Positions 9,719 to 19,676 of a DNA stretch of 64,000 bases are shown one piece after another. The stretch is taken from positions 70,788,200 through 70,852,199 of the forward strand of contig CM061065.1 in assembly GCA_030762895.1 (NCBI GenBank). The letters are read 5' to 3'. The notes under the pieces were generated by a model. That model was not told where the DNA came from. It made no database searches and worked only from the letters and a program-made list of their open reading frames with translations. The position numbers and the translations under genes are program-made. Positions within the stretch are counted from its first letter, which is position 1. Each line of letters starts with the position of its first letter. The stretch comes from Sophora flavescens (taxonomy: Eukaryota > Streptophyta > Magnoliopsida > Fabales > Fabaceae).

Positions 9719-12244
9719 ATTGCATGTGTGGTAAATATGACTTTTAAACTGTTTGATTAATATATATTATCTCAATATACAGATGCAGGAGGCGGGGCCA
9801 GAAGTTAAGAAAATTAAACGCCATATTGTGTGGAGGAAAGCCCGCGAGAACAAGGCGGGTGTAATTGACAACAAAAACACGCAGACCGTGTGGAATAAAT
9901 GTGTTAGTAGACTAACGTTTACATTTTCATTTGTTATTTTCTTATGATAATATATAATAATTTTAACATTTGCATTTCACCAATAACTATGTGTCAGGAG
10001 GAACTGTCACAGTCTGCAGTAGAGGGAGAGATACAAGATTTTGGTCGCCAGGATATTCTTGCTAAAGCCCTAGGTGTGCCAGAGAACCCTGGTCGTGTTA
10101 GGGGTGTGGGTTTTGGCGTCTCTCAAAAAGACTACTTCCCACCTGAAGGTCGTGCAAAACATAACTCGGAAACGAAAAGGTGGGAGACATTGGTGTCTCA
10201 ACTCTCTGAAAGATTGAACATTTTGGAAGAAAAGCTGAAAAAAAAGGAGGATGAGGAGAGGCAGGCTAATTTCACAGCCCAAGCAAGCGTCAAAGATAGT
10301 TGCACTCTACCATCTGCCATCAGGCTTCCAGAGGTAATGCATGCCTTTTTTTTTTACTAGTATTGCATTCGCAGTTAAATACATTCAATTGGATGCCTTA
10401 ATTCACTTGTTATTCATCTATCATTGGATTAGGGCGTTAACTCATGTCAGCTATATTTATCAACCCCAAACTATCGTATGGTTGCTATGGGTAAAGTATA
10501 CAATGAGCCGGGTGTTACATCGCATTAATGGACCAGTACCCCTTAACCATGTGAAAGTTGGAGTTGATGTTGCAACTGACGGGGATGCGCCATTGCCGGT
10601 ACCTATCGATCGTGCAGATGTAATGACAGTAAGAGATGCAATAGGTACTTATGTGGCATGGCCAATTGATCTCGTGGTTGTAATTAATATGGTATGTAAT
10701 TGCATTTTTCCACCTTTTCATATATGGCATATATGCATTACATTAGTTGATCACTAACTGGCATATTGAAATGCAAAATTTCCAGGCACCTGCAAAATCT
10801 AAAGGCAATGGCAGAGTGTCTAGATATACAAAGGAGTCAATTACAACCCCAGAAAATAAAGGAGGCAACTCTGAGGCCAACCCTCCTACAGCTGGTTCAA
10901 CTACAATTTCTCTGGAATATTTGAATTTTCTTAAAATACATGAACGAAAGAATATGAAAAATGATGACCAATTGGACATAGAGATGGAAAAAAATATTTT
11001 TGGTCTGCATTTCATTGAGATGATCAATACTGAAAATATCAGAGAAGTTGTAAATCATGAATGGGTATCTGCCTCCGTTATTTCCGTATATATCAGGTAC
11101 TAAATCAGGCTTAAAGTGTACAATATTTTTTTAGTCTTTCCATTTAAATATTGATGTCATTGGCGTAATCCATTTTTATATTTTAATTGAAGGTATTTGT
11201 ATGAAGAATTGTTGCTTCCAAAGGAAAGAACGAGGAGGTTTCTGTTCTTGTCCCCACACCAAACAGATACATACGGCTTCTTCGGGAGGGATTCACAGAC
11301 AACGTATATCGCTGACCAGTTTGCAACTACAGAAAGAGAATATCAGTCCTTGTTTCTAGCGCCGTGCAATGTTGGGTGAGTCACTTATCCTATAGGACTT
11401 AATTCACAATAATGAATTACATAAAAGTTGAGGTGCTTAGGATTTGTTATCTCAACATTTTTGTAGGAATCATTGGGTACTGTGCGCGATAAATATTGTT
11501 GAAGAGATTATTTACTATCTGGATCCCTTGAATGTTGATCCTAGGGGTCGCCCAGAATTAAAGAATCTGTTCGATAAGTAAGCATGCTTTTATATTTCTG
11601 ATTTTCTATGATTCTGTCGAATGGCTTCCATGGTAGATACATGTTGCAAGTTGTCATGGTCCTAATGTGCTTTTGATTTTTGACATTAGAACATGTGTTG
11701 AATTGACATATAATGGGTTGTGGCTATTGTGGTTCAAAATAAAAAAAAGCATGCGTGTGTTTGTGATGATTGAAAATATGTTTCTTAATGAACTCTGTTT
11801 GATTTTGTGATTAGTGCTTTGCAAGTTTATCGTGCAAATATCGGAACTAAGGTGCCGCGTTTAAAGGCAACCAACATTAAATGGATTCAGATAGAGATAC
11901 ATTTGCAAAAACTTAATGCGCAATTAGATAAAAAAAAACTATATTGATTTACTATTTTATTTTTTATAGTGCCCAAGACAACCCAACAGTACAGATTGTG
12001 GGTACTATGTCATGCGTTTCCTGAAGGAAACTATCTTGCAGAACCAAGTTAAAATACCAATGGCGGTATGTTGTTTACTTAGCTTTTAACTGTGACTGTT
12101 CAAATGTTTTAGCAATTGTAACTTAATTTATTTAATTTTTATGTCGCAGATTTCCACGACTTCAAATGCTCCACATACTCCACTGCTCAACTATCTGAAG
12201 TCAAGGAAGATTGGTGTCGCTATATTGTTGAAAAGTTCGTTTGA
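8821..12244 (+). CDS. CACTA second protein: plant-transposase (TNPA-like) plus Ulp1 protease domain, spliced
   Basis: ATG at 8821 (MASSSN). Exons read as 8821-8922, 8999-9157, 9238-9447, 9543-9635, 9783-9902, 9998-10333, 10433-10691, 10786-11064, 11193-11375, 11467-11577, about 11815-11896, 11970-12065 and 12150-12244. The N-terminal half matches the Ptta/En-Spm plant transposase domain (RRGPT motif; GRQDILAKALG; coiled coil near 10220). The C-terminal half is a Ulp1/C48 cysteine peptidase with His (11471), Asp in LDP (11522), Gln and Cys (11997, in QPNSTDCGYYVM). CACTA proteins of this type bind subterminal repeats; the peptidase role is unproven. Probable damage: a one-base shift near 10515 and a lost donor near 11897 (AT where GT is expected). 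The exon map is by eye and its ends are approximate. Confidence 0.82.
9639..9715. repeat. (TA)n microsatellite in an intron
   Basis: An almost pure TA run inside the intron after the fourth exon of the element B gene. Confidence 0.97.
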
Positions 12245-12691
12245 TTATGTCAAATTGATCACAGTAGTTGCAGCAATACTCATTGGTATGCGAATAATGC
12301 TTTTGATCACAAAGTAATGCATGTTACAAGTGTATGTTTTGGCTTCGTAGGATGCAGAAAGTGAATGGCAATTTATAAATATTACATGAAATTGTATATA
12401 GCACTTGCTTTCTTTGGTGATTGGGTTATTGATGCTAAATTTCAAAATCTTGTTCATAAAATGTTCATTAGGGGAGTTTTCTATAACAACCAACAGGACG
12501 TATGGTTATACTTTTCTATTGGCAATCTTTAATTTATTTTATGCCTAATGAATCTGGAAATGGTGGTTGATATACACCTTTTTCAGCATATACATGCCTT
12601 CTCTTTAGCTCGGTGGATGTGTACTATCTTCTCTTGGTCCTGGTACACTTAGTTCAAACCATATTGATTTGGTGCTTGTGTTTGCTTACAG
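12245..12691 (+). other. Probable captured intron before the TFIIE-beta fragment
   Basis: No ORF of note. It ends in a pyrimidine-rich acceptor (TTTGCTTACAG, AG at 12690-12691) placed exactly before the TFIIE-beta reading frame, so at least its right part is likely host intron sequence. Confidence 0.5.
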
Positions 12692-12933
12692 ACCCGACAG
12701 GCTTTTACACCAAAACAAATAAATGAAGCATGCTATGTTGACATGAAGGCTAACAAAGATGTTTTTGACAGTCTGAGGAAAAACCCAAAAGTAAAATATG
12801 ATGGGCAACGGTTCTCTTATAATGATGGAGTTATTGACCTTAAGGATGCTTAAGGATACACGAGTTTCCAGAGGGCATTGCTGTTATTGACCTTAAGGAT
12901 GCTTACCCAACTGTGATGGAGGACTTTTATTAG
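12692..12933 (+). pseudogene. Captured fragment of TFIIE subunit beta
   Basis: From the acceptor at 12691 the frame reads TRQAFTPKQINEACYVDM, then NKDVFDSLRKNPKVKYDG and RFSY. These are landmark phrases of the winged-helix core of general transcription factor IIE beta, which helps recruit TFIIH to the RNA polymerase II initiation complex. About 18-20 residues expected after RFSY are missing. The frame closes with a stop at about 12851, and a second piece (FPEGIAVIDLKDAYPTVMED, about 12865-12927) follows in another frame. The string GTTATTGACCTTAAGGATGC occurs in both pieces, so a slippage or partial duplication caused the break. It lies near the 3' end of the CACTA element and cannot make a functional protein. 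Identification is from memory of the family. Confidence 0.85.
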
Positions 12934-12934
12934 T

Positions 12935-13200
12935 TTCTTGTTATTTGTTGAACATTTCTGACATTGATGGTTCAGTAACATTGTTCATTAGGGCAGGTAC
13001 AATGACTTTTATTAGTTTCTTGTTATTTGTTGAACATTTCACATTTCTGACATTGATGGTTCAGTAACATTGGTAGATTTGTTCATTGATATATGTTTGT
13101 TATTATTTCTCACAGATTTCCCTCCTCTTTGCATAAATGAATTTTGGTGTAGTTCAATATGCAGGAATGGATGTAAAAGTTAAGAAATATGTAAAAATTT
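12935..13200 (+). repeat. Tandem duplication downstream of the TFIIE-beta fragment
   Basis: A block including TTTCTTGTTATTTGTTGAAC and GACATTGATGGTTCAGTAAC occurs at about 12930-12990 and again at 13005-13068, with a CACATTTCT insertion in the second. Perhaps host 3' UTR. An A-run follows at about 13199-13213. Confidence 0.6.
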
Positions 13201-13389
13201 AAAAAAAAAAAAGGGGGGAATAGATAGCGTTTGTTATTAACAAACGCTATCTAAAGTCACCTATTAATAGCACTTCCTAAATGCTATCTTTGCTAACGAG
13301 TTTTAATAGCGGTAGCATAGATAGCGGTTACAAACGCTATTAAAAGGCAAACGGAAACGCTATCTAAAGTCTAATATGTTGTAGTGGAA

Positions 13390-14041
13390 AACTCGGTCGC
13401 TCGACTCTCCTCTCTTGCTCACCCATGAAGGGAACGAAGCCCCTCAACAAAATGTTTAGGATTTTAAACCCTTTCAATGTAACTTTTTATAGGATTTTAA
13501 ACCCTATCAATGTAACTTTTTATAGGATTTTAAACCCTATCAATGTAACTTTTTATAGGATTTTAAAGGATTTTAAACCCTTTCAATGAATGAGATCCGG
13601 TTTGGGTTATTGAATCAACTTATACTTCGCACATATATTTTAGTTTTCAAAACAGAAACACAAAACATCAAAGCAATTGTGAAACTGAAACTTTGAGGAA
13701 GACAATGCGGAAGGGTACGTATAATAGATAAAAAAAATTATTAAAATAACCTTTAACGTCTGTTGATTAAAGAATAGAAGTTAAAAGTGAAGTGAGACAC
13801 TTTTAACGTCAGTTCAGTGAAGAACTGACGTTAAAAGGTTCACTTTTAACGTCAGTTGTTTATTGAAGTGACGTTAAAAGTGAGTCACTTCTCTTTTAAC
13901 GCCAGTCCTTAAAACAACTGACGTTAAAATTGAATTAATGAAGTCTGATATTTACAAAACTTCCACCGCCTCCTTTTTAACGTCTAGCTTTTGGTTAACT
14001 GACGTAAACCTTTACCGTCTAATGTATATTTTCCACTAGTG
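13390..14041 (-). repeat. A1 outer leader and 5' subterminal array
   Basis: First a short tandem of TTTTATAGGATTTTAAACCC units (about 13440-13590), which matches A2 inverted at about 44335-44390. Then AACTGACGTTAAA-type palindromic units (about 13750-13930), ending in the terminus at 14041. This is the promoter-proximal end of A1 on the minus strand. Confidence 0.75.
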
Positions 14042-14135
14042 AGGTTATGGATGGGGAAGAGGTTGCGGTCCCTTCAGTTGCTACTATCCTCGTAAACATG
14101 TTGAGACCAGTACCGATGCAAAATCTCACAACTAA
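14042..14135 (+). pseudogene. 3' end of GRP gene copy A, cut by CACTA A1
   Basis: Directly after the A1 terminus the frame runs GYGWGRGCGPFSCYYPRKHV and ends SHN then TAA (14133-14135). It is the C-terminus of the gene at 38289-50911. At 14081-14083 it carries one uninterrupted CTA where copy B holds element A2, so this is the empty-site version of that insertion. The N-terminal exons should lie beyond A1's left end, outside the window. 3' UTR with AATAAA-like signals follows to about 14260. Confidence 0.9.
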
Positions 14136-14266
14136 GAAGGAAATATGCCAAAGCCTAAATATAGGGCTCTTGTAATCGTTATAAATAAAACTTCATGAGA
14201 AGTGAAGTTGTAATAAATAAAATCTTTGGTTTCTCTTATTTATATAATTGAATGTTAGCTTTGATT

Positions 14267-16065
14267 CACTACTAAAAAATTTGAAATCAGAGACATACAT
14301 ATTTTGTAGCTATAGAGGAAAAATCTATCGCTCAAATAATGAGTGACAAAATTAGTGACGAGATAAAATCCGTTGAAAAAAGTGGCGTCACAAAATATAG
14401 TCACGTAATTTATGTGTCGCCTCTGTCAATGACAACAAAAAAATCTGTCTCTAACAATAAAAAATTCGTTGCTAAAAATGTTTAAAGACTTCACTTTAAA
14501 TTCGTCGCATAATACAATCACACGTAATTTATGATGGATTAGGATCAGTTGCTATTTTTGATGGATTCGGATCCGGCTCTGTTAACGATGGATTGGGATT
14601 CATCACTGTTTTTGACAAATTAGGATCCATCACTGTTTACGACGGACTAAGATTCGTCGATGTTTTCGACGAAAATACATTCATCACTGATTGTGATAAG
14701 AATATGTCCTTGATACATGCAACAAATTTAATTATTCGTCGTAATTAACGACATATATAGGATTTTAGCGACGAAGTTAACAACTATAATAGGTTTTCAA
14801 ATAATAATAGAATAATTAATAAAAATAATTAATAAATTAATTTAAATTTACACTTCAACGAAGGTATTAGCGATGAAGAGTTTTCGTTGTTAAAGAATTC
14901 ATCGCTAATTTTGTCGCTATTTATTAACGATGGAATTAGGGACACATTTTTTATTTGTTGGTTTTGAATTATAATATTAACAATGGATTTAATGACAAAT
15001 ATTTAGCAACGTACGATCTCTGTCGGTAAGTTTGTCGATAAATTCAAATCAAAACATCAGCGACGGATTATGCTACGAGATATTCAACGACAGCATATTC
15101 CATCACTAAATGAGTAGCTAAATAGAAAATAGTGAGACATTGTAAATCAAAACACAATTCGTCGTAGTCTACGACATATATGTTTCCGTCGCTTTTTATG
15201 TTTTTTATAAGCAAACTATATTAAAAAGAGTACTTGGGATACCCTTACCCGTTTACAAAGTAACTAGGATTACAAAGAGAAGATGTTAGATCACAGCCAA
15301 ATGAAAGAAGAATTCAATCTGTTGTTGTGGGTTAACTAACCCCCCAAACCCCCAACCCCCAAATATAGATCCATACCCAGAGAAAGAAAACAAAACAAAA
15401 CAAAAATCGTTGTACATATAAACTAAAGAAACACCAAACTGCACCATCATCAAGCCCTTGAAAACCATATGCCACAAAACAGACATTGAAGAACGCCACT
15501 TGAAAAGGACACCGAAGAAAACATGAGCAAAAACAGAAAATCATCATTGTCCAACCCAAAGAAGTACCAAAGACCGCCAAAAAAACCACATAGTATGTCG
15601 TCCTACGAAAAGGATCAAGAAAGGAATATAGCTAAGAGTTATGAATAAAAAAACCACCCAGTTCAAGCCTTATAGGCTACAAGCAACAAAGAAGAGCTTC
15701 AAATCCATGCCAAGAAAAGCCGAAGACGACCACAAAACCACATACAATAATTCCCCAATAAAAAGTCACAACATCAATCCTTGAAAACTAAAACTAGAGG
15801 TGAAGACCTCCAATTCTTGTTTACCAACATCTTGAGAGCAGATCATAAGCCAGAAGCAAGTTTATTTCCAACCGAAAAAACCATCTCATAAAGAAAACAG
15901 CCACCACCATGAAACCCAACCCAAGCTAACAGAGACCAGCTTTACGAAATCCGCCCAAGAATGGACCAAAATCTAATCGAGGAACCAGAAATTTGAAAGA
16001 ACCACAAAAACAACACTCCGAAACCTTTTTAGTTTCCGTCGCTAATTTTAACATTTTTAGTAGTG
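14267..16065 (+). mobile_element. Non-autonomous CACTA-like element, copy A
   Basis: Ends are CACTACTAAAAAATTTG at 14267 and the inverse AACATTTTTAGTAGTG ending at 16065, a TIR of about 12 bases. Subterminal stretches are full of short GACGA, CGTCGC and GATTCGTC type units (about 14330-15190). It has no transposase ORF. The flanking triplets (ATT and CTT) differ, so no target duplication is evident. A retroposon is nested at 15194-16031. The same element is at 51043-52826. Confidence 0.75.
15194..16031 (-). mobile_element. Non-LTR retroposon (LINE 3' end type) inside the CACTA-like element
   Basis: The insertion is flanked by a 12-bp duplication GTTTCCGTCGCT (15182-15193 and 16032-16043). 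Its left side is T-rich followed by GCAAACTATATTAAAAAGAG, that is, the A-rich tail of a minus-strand element. This tail style is common at the 3' ends of plant L1 LINEs. No reverse transcriptase is present, so it is a 5'-truncated copy or a non-autonomous retroposon. The minus-strand ORFs at 15286-15589 are not convincing genes. Confidence 0.7.
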
Positions 16066-16417
16066 CTTTAAATCGATGAAAGTGAATCTGAATTCTGAAG
16101 TAGTGTAAAGTTGACCTCAAAAGTAAAAAATATCAATTTTCGGCAAGCAAGTTTTCTTTTTCACATGGAATAGGCCTTCTGAGCAAATCACACTCTTTTC
16201 CTTTTATTGTCATTTTAAGGGTATTTTTGAAATTTTATTATGTAAGGGCCTTTTTGGTATTTCTTTTTTGTTATTTCTGCATTTGGGTTTTTTTCATTGT
16301 CCCTATATATATATATATATTAGCCCTCATGTGAAGAGATTTTCTTTCAACAAAATTTAAGAGTTTTCTCAATTTCGTGGTGTCAACCTCTCGATTATTC
16401 GTTTCAATCAACGGGTT
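16066..16417. other. Unassigned spacer
   Basis: AT-rich, with a short TA run at 16303-16320 that has expanded to about 100 bp in copy B (53065-53168). I see no gene. Confidence 0.6.
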
Positions 16418-16929
16418 GTTTTTTTTTATTTTTTTATAATCAAAAAGTATATTGATGAGAGTACAAGGGGTACTCTAACCCACATACAAAAGGACATCAA
16501 AGGTTATAGGCTTTATGTAAATTAACTACTGATTATAAGAGTCCAGTATTTGTTTTACAATTGCCTACTCCAATTGGAAATACTATACAAAATGACCTTG
16601 AAAAGGCTGAATCTGTTACATGATTCTTTCCCAAACCAGCAAAAAAAATTCCCAAACACACCCAATTTCGGGTCTTCCAATACGGTCCAGCATGAAGATT
16701 CTGACAGGCTTTCAGGGATCGGTGCATTTAACATAAAAATTCCATCATTCAATGGTATTAATGCACCAATTGAATTGGAATCATAGGATGGAATATTTCC
16801 AAAATTGCACCAGCCGAACGGTTGCTTTTCTTTCCCTGGCACAATATCAGCCGTAAACAAAAAAATGAGGACTATCGCAGTACATCAGTCCTTAGTAACC
16901 AGACTTTCGACACTTGACTTCATGCATTC
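16418..16929 (-). other. Retroposed gene-like fragment with poly(A) tract, copy A
   Basis: The T-rich run at about 16411-16440 followed by ATCAAAAAGTATATTGATGA is the tail of a minus-strand retroposon. Behind it a minus-strand frame (16860-16555) reads FGWCNFGNIPSY, then CWTVLEDPKLGVFGNFFCWF, and ends SNWSRQL. I do not recognise this protein. The frame also survives in part in copy B (53600-53403). It may be a processed gene fragment or a LINE portion. The Ty3 LTR at 16930 cuts it. Confidence 0.5.
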
Positions 16930-19500
16930 TGTAACACCCCGTTTTCCGTTGAAGTATGTTTTATGTGTGGCTTGTTTGTTAGAAAGGTTTAGAATGGGCT
17001 AAGTGGGGTTTTAAGTTAAAAATCCCTTCCTGATGCATGATCACACCGGTGCTAATGTGTCAGCACGCCGTGATTAAGGCTGCATGCGTCTCGTTGACAT
17101 TGATATGAGCACGACCGTGCTCAATAGGGAGCACGATCGTGCTCAGCAGTCAGACGTGCCTCGTGGACGCTAAGTTGAGCACGCCCGTGCTCAACAGTAA
17201 GCACGACCGTGCTCGAGTCTCAATGGCTATAAATAGGAACAGTGCGCGAAGGTTTTTGTGTGAAACCATTGTTTTGGTTTCCCTGCCTCCAAAACAGTAG
17301 AACTTCCTCTTTCTCACCCTTGAACCCTTCTGAGTTCTAGGAATCCTTGCGACGTTTGGGAGAGGAACGCACACGTTAGTGTCTTATAAGGTAATGGTCT
17401 TCCCCTATTCTGTTTCCTTTTCTGTTTCATGAATTGGAAACTAATGGGTTAACCATGTTTGTGTTGACCAAGGCTTGGGATCGTTCTTCGAGCCGTTCGA
17501 GGGAATCGGTTTAGGAGCGTCGTCGGTTTAACGAGAATTCTTCATACCAGGTATAGGGAGAAGGAATAGTATGAGTATGTAGGCTTGGGGGTAGCGTAAG
17601 ACGAAGGGTTCCCATAACCTTTTATGTTTGATAACTTGTTGTATGCCTATATGCATGTTGCTATATGCATTTTATCTGTTTACAATGTTAATGAATTGCA
17701 TGACTATTGTTATTGATTTATTGTTATTATGAACATGTTTATGTGATGATGCCATGATTAAAGTGTTCTATCATAATTGTGACATGTGCTGTATTGGTTG
17801 TTGTTGGTATTATGAACGCGTGACGTAAATGTCATAGAAATGTTAAACAATATTAAGGGAGGTTGTTCCCCTTTGTTCATAAGGCTGAATCCTAGTAATG
17901 AGAGGTGAGGTTATTGTTGATGGTTTTTTGCTAGACCTTAGGGATTGATCTTGAGTGATTAGGGACAATTAATGGAATGAGACTAAAGGACTAATTCCCC
18001 TTTAATTCATAAGACATGAACATTAATTTAATATTAACGAAACTGATGAGTTATGGATTAGAAGGACCTTAGGATTGAATCTGAGAATATCCCAAACAAA
18101 TGGCAATAGGGTCTGTGACCCTTCTACCCAGAACAGCAGGGCGTGCATTTGAGCACGCCCGTGCTCAATAGGGAGCACGCCCGTGCTCCCATTCAAACCC
18201 AGAACTGGGCGCGCTGCTTGAGCACGCCCATTCTCAACAGTGTGCACGACCATGGTTGACTGTGAGCTCAGCACGACCGTGTTGAAGGGTAAGCACGCCC
18301 GTGCTCACCTGTGCAGAACAGAAACCAGAATAGTACAGAAGTAGGGGTTTCACCCCAAATTCTCTAAAAGACTTGATAAAATACCAATGAAACATGAAGA
18401 CCAAAGACAAGTGATAAGACTACTGTACCTTGGTAGCCTAGTGGCCTAGAGGGGCCTTGATGCATGATAGTCAAGGTGACAATCTCTAGTGCTTAATGGT
18501 TAGAGTGTTAATGATGATATGGTACCTTGGTAGCCTAGTGGCCAAGGGGGCCTTGATGCTTGATGGTCAAGGTGGTAATCTCTTGTACAAAACACCTAGA
18601 GTGTTTAATTAATGAATACGAAACGATAACCATAATCCTCGATAGCCGAGGTGTTGATGGTGTTGGAACTTAGGTAGCCTATGGGCCCAAGAAGAGGTGG
18701 TGATTGTACTTGTGTGTTTTTTTGAGCATGCATTCATGCATCAGAGATGTCAGTGGAGGATGTTCAACATAGGGGAGGTTGTCCGTGAGTAAGATGATCT
18801 GGCCGTCCGTGGGACCTGGTATCCCTGCGGTGGCGCATCCGTGAGTGAGGTGCGTCGACTGTACTAGGGGTCCAACCAAGTTAAGTTGGATTGCCCCGGT
18901 GTTGGTTCTTATTGGCCAATGTGGAAATGTAACCCCGAAGTTGACTTCCTGATATAGATGGATCCAAGTGCATAACGAAGTAGTGGAGCAGAGTTGCATT
19001 GTATAGCATACATGTTTATATTATGATGTTTATGAGTTATACAGTTGTTTGCTATAACATGATTGTTTGATGTATGCTCGTCTTGCTAACTGCTTCCTTG
19101 CCAATATATTCATATTCATGTTTGTTACTCCCTATCTCTATATATGTTTCTTGTTTTGGCATGTATCTTCTATGCAAAGGACGAACAGCAGTAGGCTGAG
19201 GAGTGACTCTGAGGAGCCGCAACTCTTTAGTTAGGATTTCCAGTTTTTAAGTAGTTAGTTAGTTGTTCAGTTGTATCCGAGGTTGTTTTCCGGATTGGTT
19301 ATACCAGCTCTATAACATGACATCGGGGTCGGGTTTTCTTTATGTTATGTTATGTTTTATTTTTCCGCGTTTGAGACTTGACAAAATGTGGTGTTCTCTA
19401 CCCATTGTTTGGTTTTAATTTTTAATAAATGATGCATGTTTATTTTATTTATGTTATCTTTTAAATTCCTTTAAATGTATGCGGGGTAGAAGGTGTCACA
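16930..19500 (+). repeat. Ty3 5' LTR, copy A (2571 bp)
   Basis: Runs from TGTAACACCCCGTTTTCC to GGTAGAAGGTGTCACA. A TATA-like motif (GGCTATAAATAGG, about 17225) precedes the start of the transcribed part. It is unusually rich in palindromes of the GAGCACGNCCGTGCTC type (17040-17215 and 18140-18310). Confidence 0.92.
17040..18310. repeat. GAGCACGNCCGTGCTC palindromes in the LTR
   Basis: Two clusters of near-perfect 16-base palindromes (for example at 17106, 17130, 17175 and 17200, then about 18150-18305), separated by short spacers such as AATAGG or AACAGT. The centre base pair varies (GACC, GCCC, GATC), while the arms GAGCACG and CGTGCTC hold. The same clusters are in every other copy of this LTR: about 23000-23210, 24150-24195, 53890-54000, 54935-55070 and 61085-61210. 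The function is unknown. Confidence 0.85.
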
Positions 19501-19505
19501 TTTAG

Positions 19506-19516
19506 TGGTATCAGAG
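19506..19516 (+). promoter_or_regulatory. Primer binding site, Ty3 copy A
   Basis: TGGTATCAGAG, complementary to the 3' end of initiator tRNA-Met, five bases after the LTR end. Confidence 0.9.
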
Positions 19517-19676
19517 TAGTTCGGCCCTGTCCGGACGTGGTATGAGTCTATTGTGTGCTCCTGTTTAACTTGTCTATAATTGTTATAGACAATGATGCTA
19601 TGTGTTAGAAACGGTAGCTTTTCCTGCTTTAAGTTCCTTGTGTTTAACAAGTTGTCTTGGGCATTTACAAGAACTT

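Larger units (their letters stand above)
5908..13386 (+). mobile_element. CACTA (En/Spm) element B, nested in A1
   Basis: The termini are CACTACAACAGATTAGACTT at 5908 and the inverse, AAGTCTAATATGTTGTAGTG, ending at 13386. Both sides carry the target duplication GAA (5905-5907 and 13387-13389), so the ends are exact. Subterminal repeats are TAATAGCG / GGAAACGCTATCTTAGG units at 5930-6360 and 13220-13380. Inside are a leader with 5' introns, one exon of a chlorophyll b reductase gene (7560-7617), a spliced TNPA/Ulp1-type gene (8821-12244) and a TFIIE-beta fragment (12692-12933). I find no TNP2, so it depends on a partner for transposase. It is younger than A1, which it interrupts. Confidence 0.95.
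1..14041 (-). mobile_element. CACTA (En/Spm) element A1, left end outside window
   Basis: The right terminus, read on the minus strand, starts CACTAGTGGAAAATATAC at 14041. This is the same start as element A2 at 43891. Behind it lie palindromic subterminal repeats with core AACTGACGTTAAA, a leader, and a decayed TNP2 transposase (3354 to 163). Bases 1-50 already match the 3' subterminal zone of A2 (about 50396-50455), so roughly 400 bp of A1 should lie left of base 1. CACTA element B is nested at 5908-13386. The element sits in the last exon of a GRP gene copy, whose 3' end resumes at 14042. The 3-bp TSD cannot be tested because the left end is missing. The assignment rests on terminus, subterminal repeats and transposase together. 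Confidence 0.93.

Noticed and set aside
15286..15589. Phe/Trp-rich minus ORFs (also 52070-52427)
   Set aside because: They sit in the tail of a retroposon, differ in frame between the two copies, and resemble no protein.
17040..18310. CRISPR-like array
   Set aside because: Repeats are short palindromes with 5-30 base irregular spacers inside a plant LTR, with no cas genes and no unique spacers of constant length.
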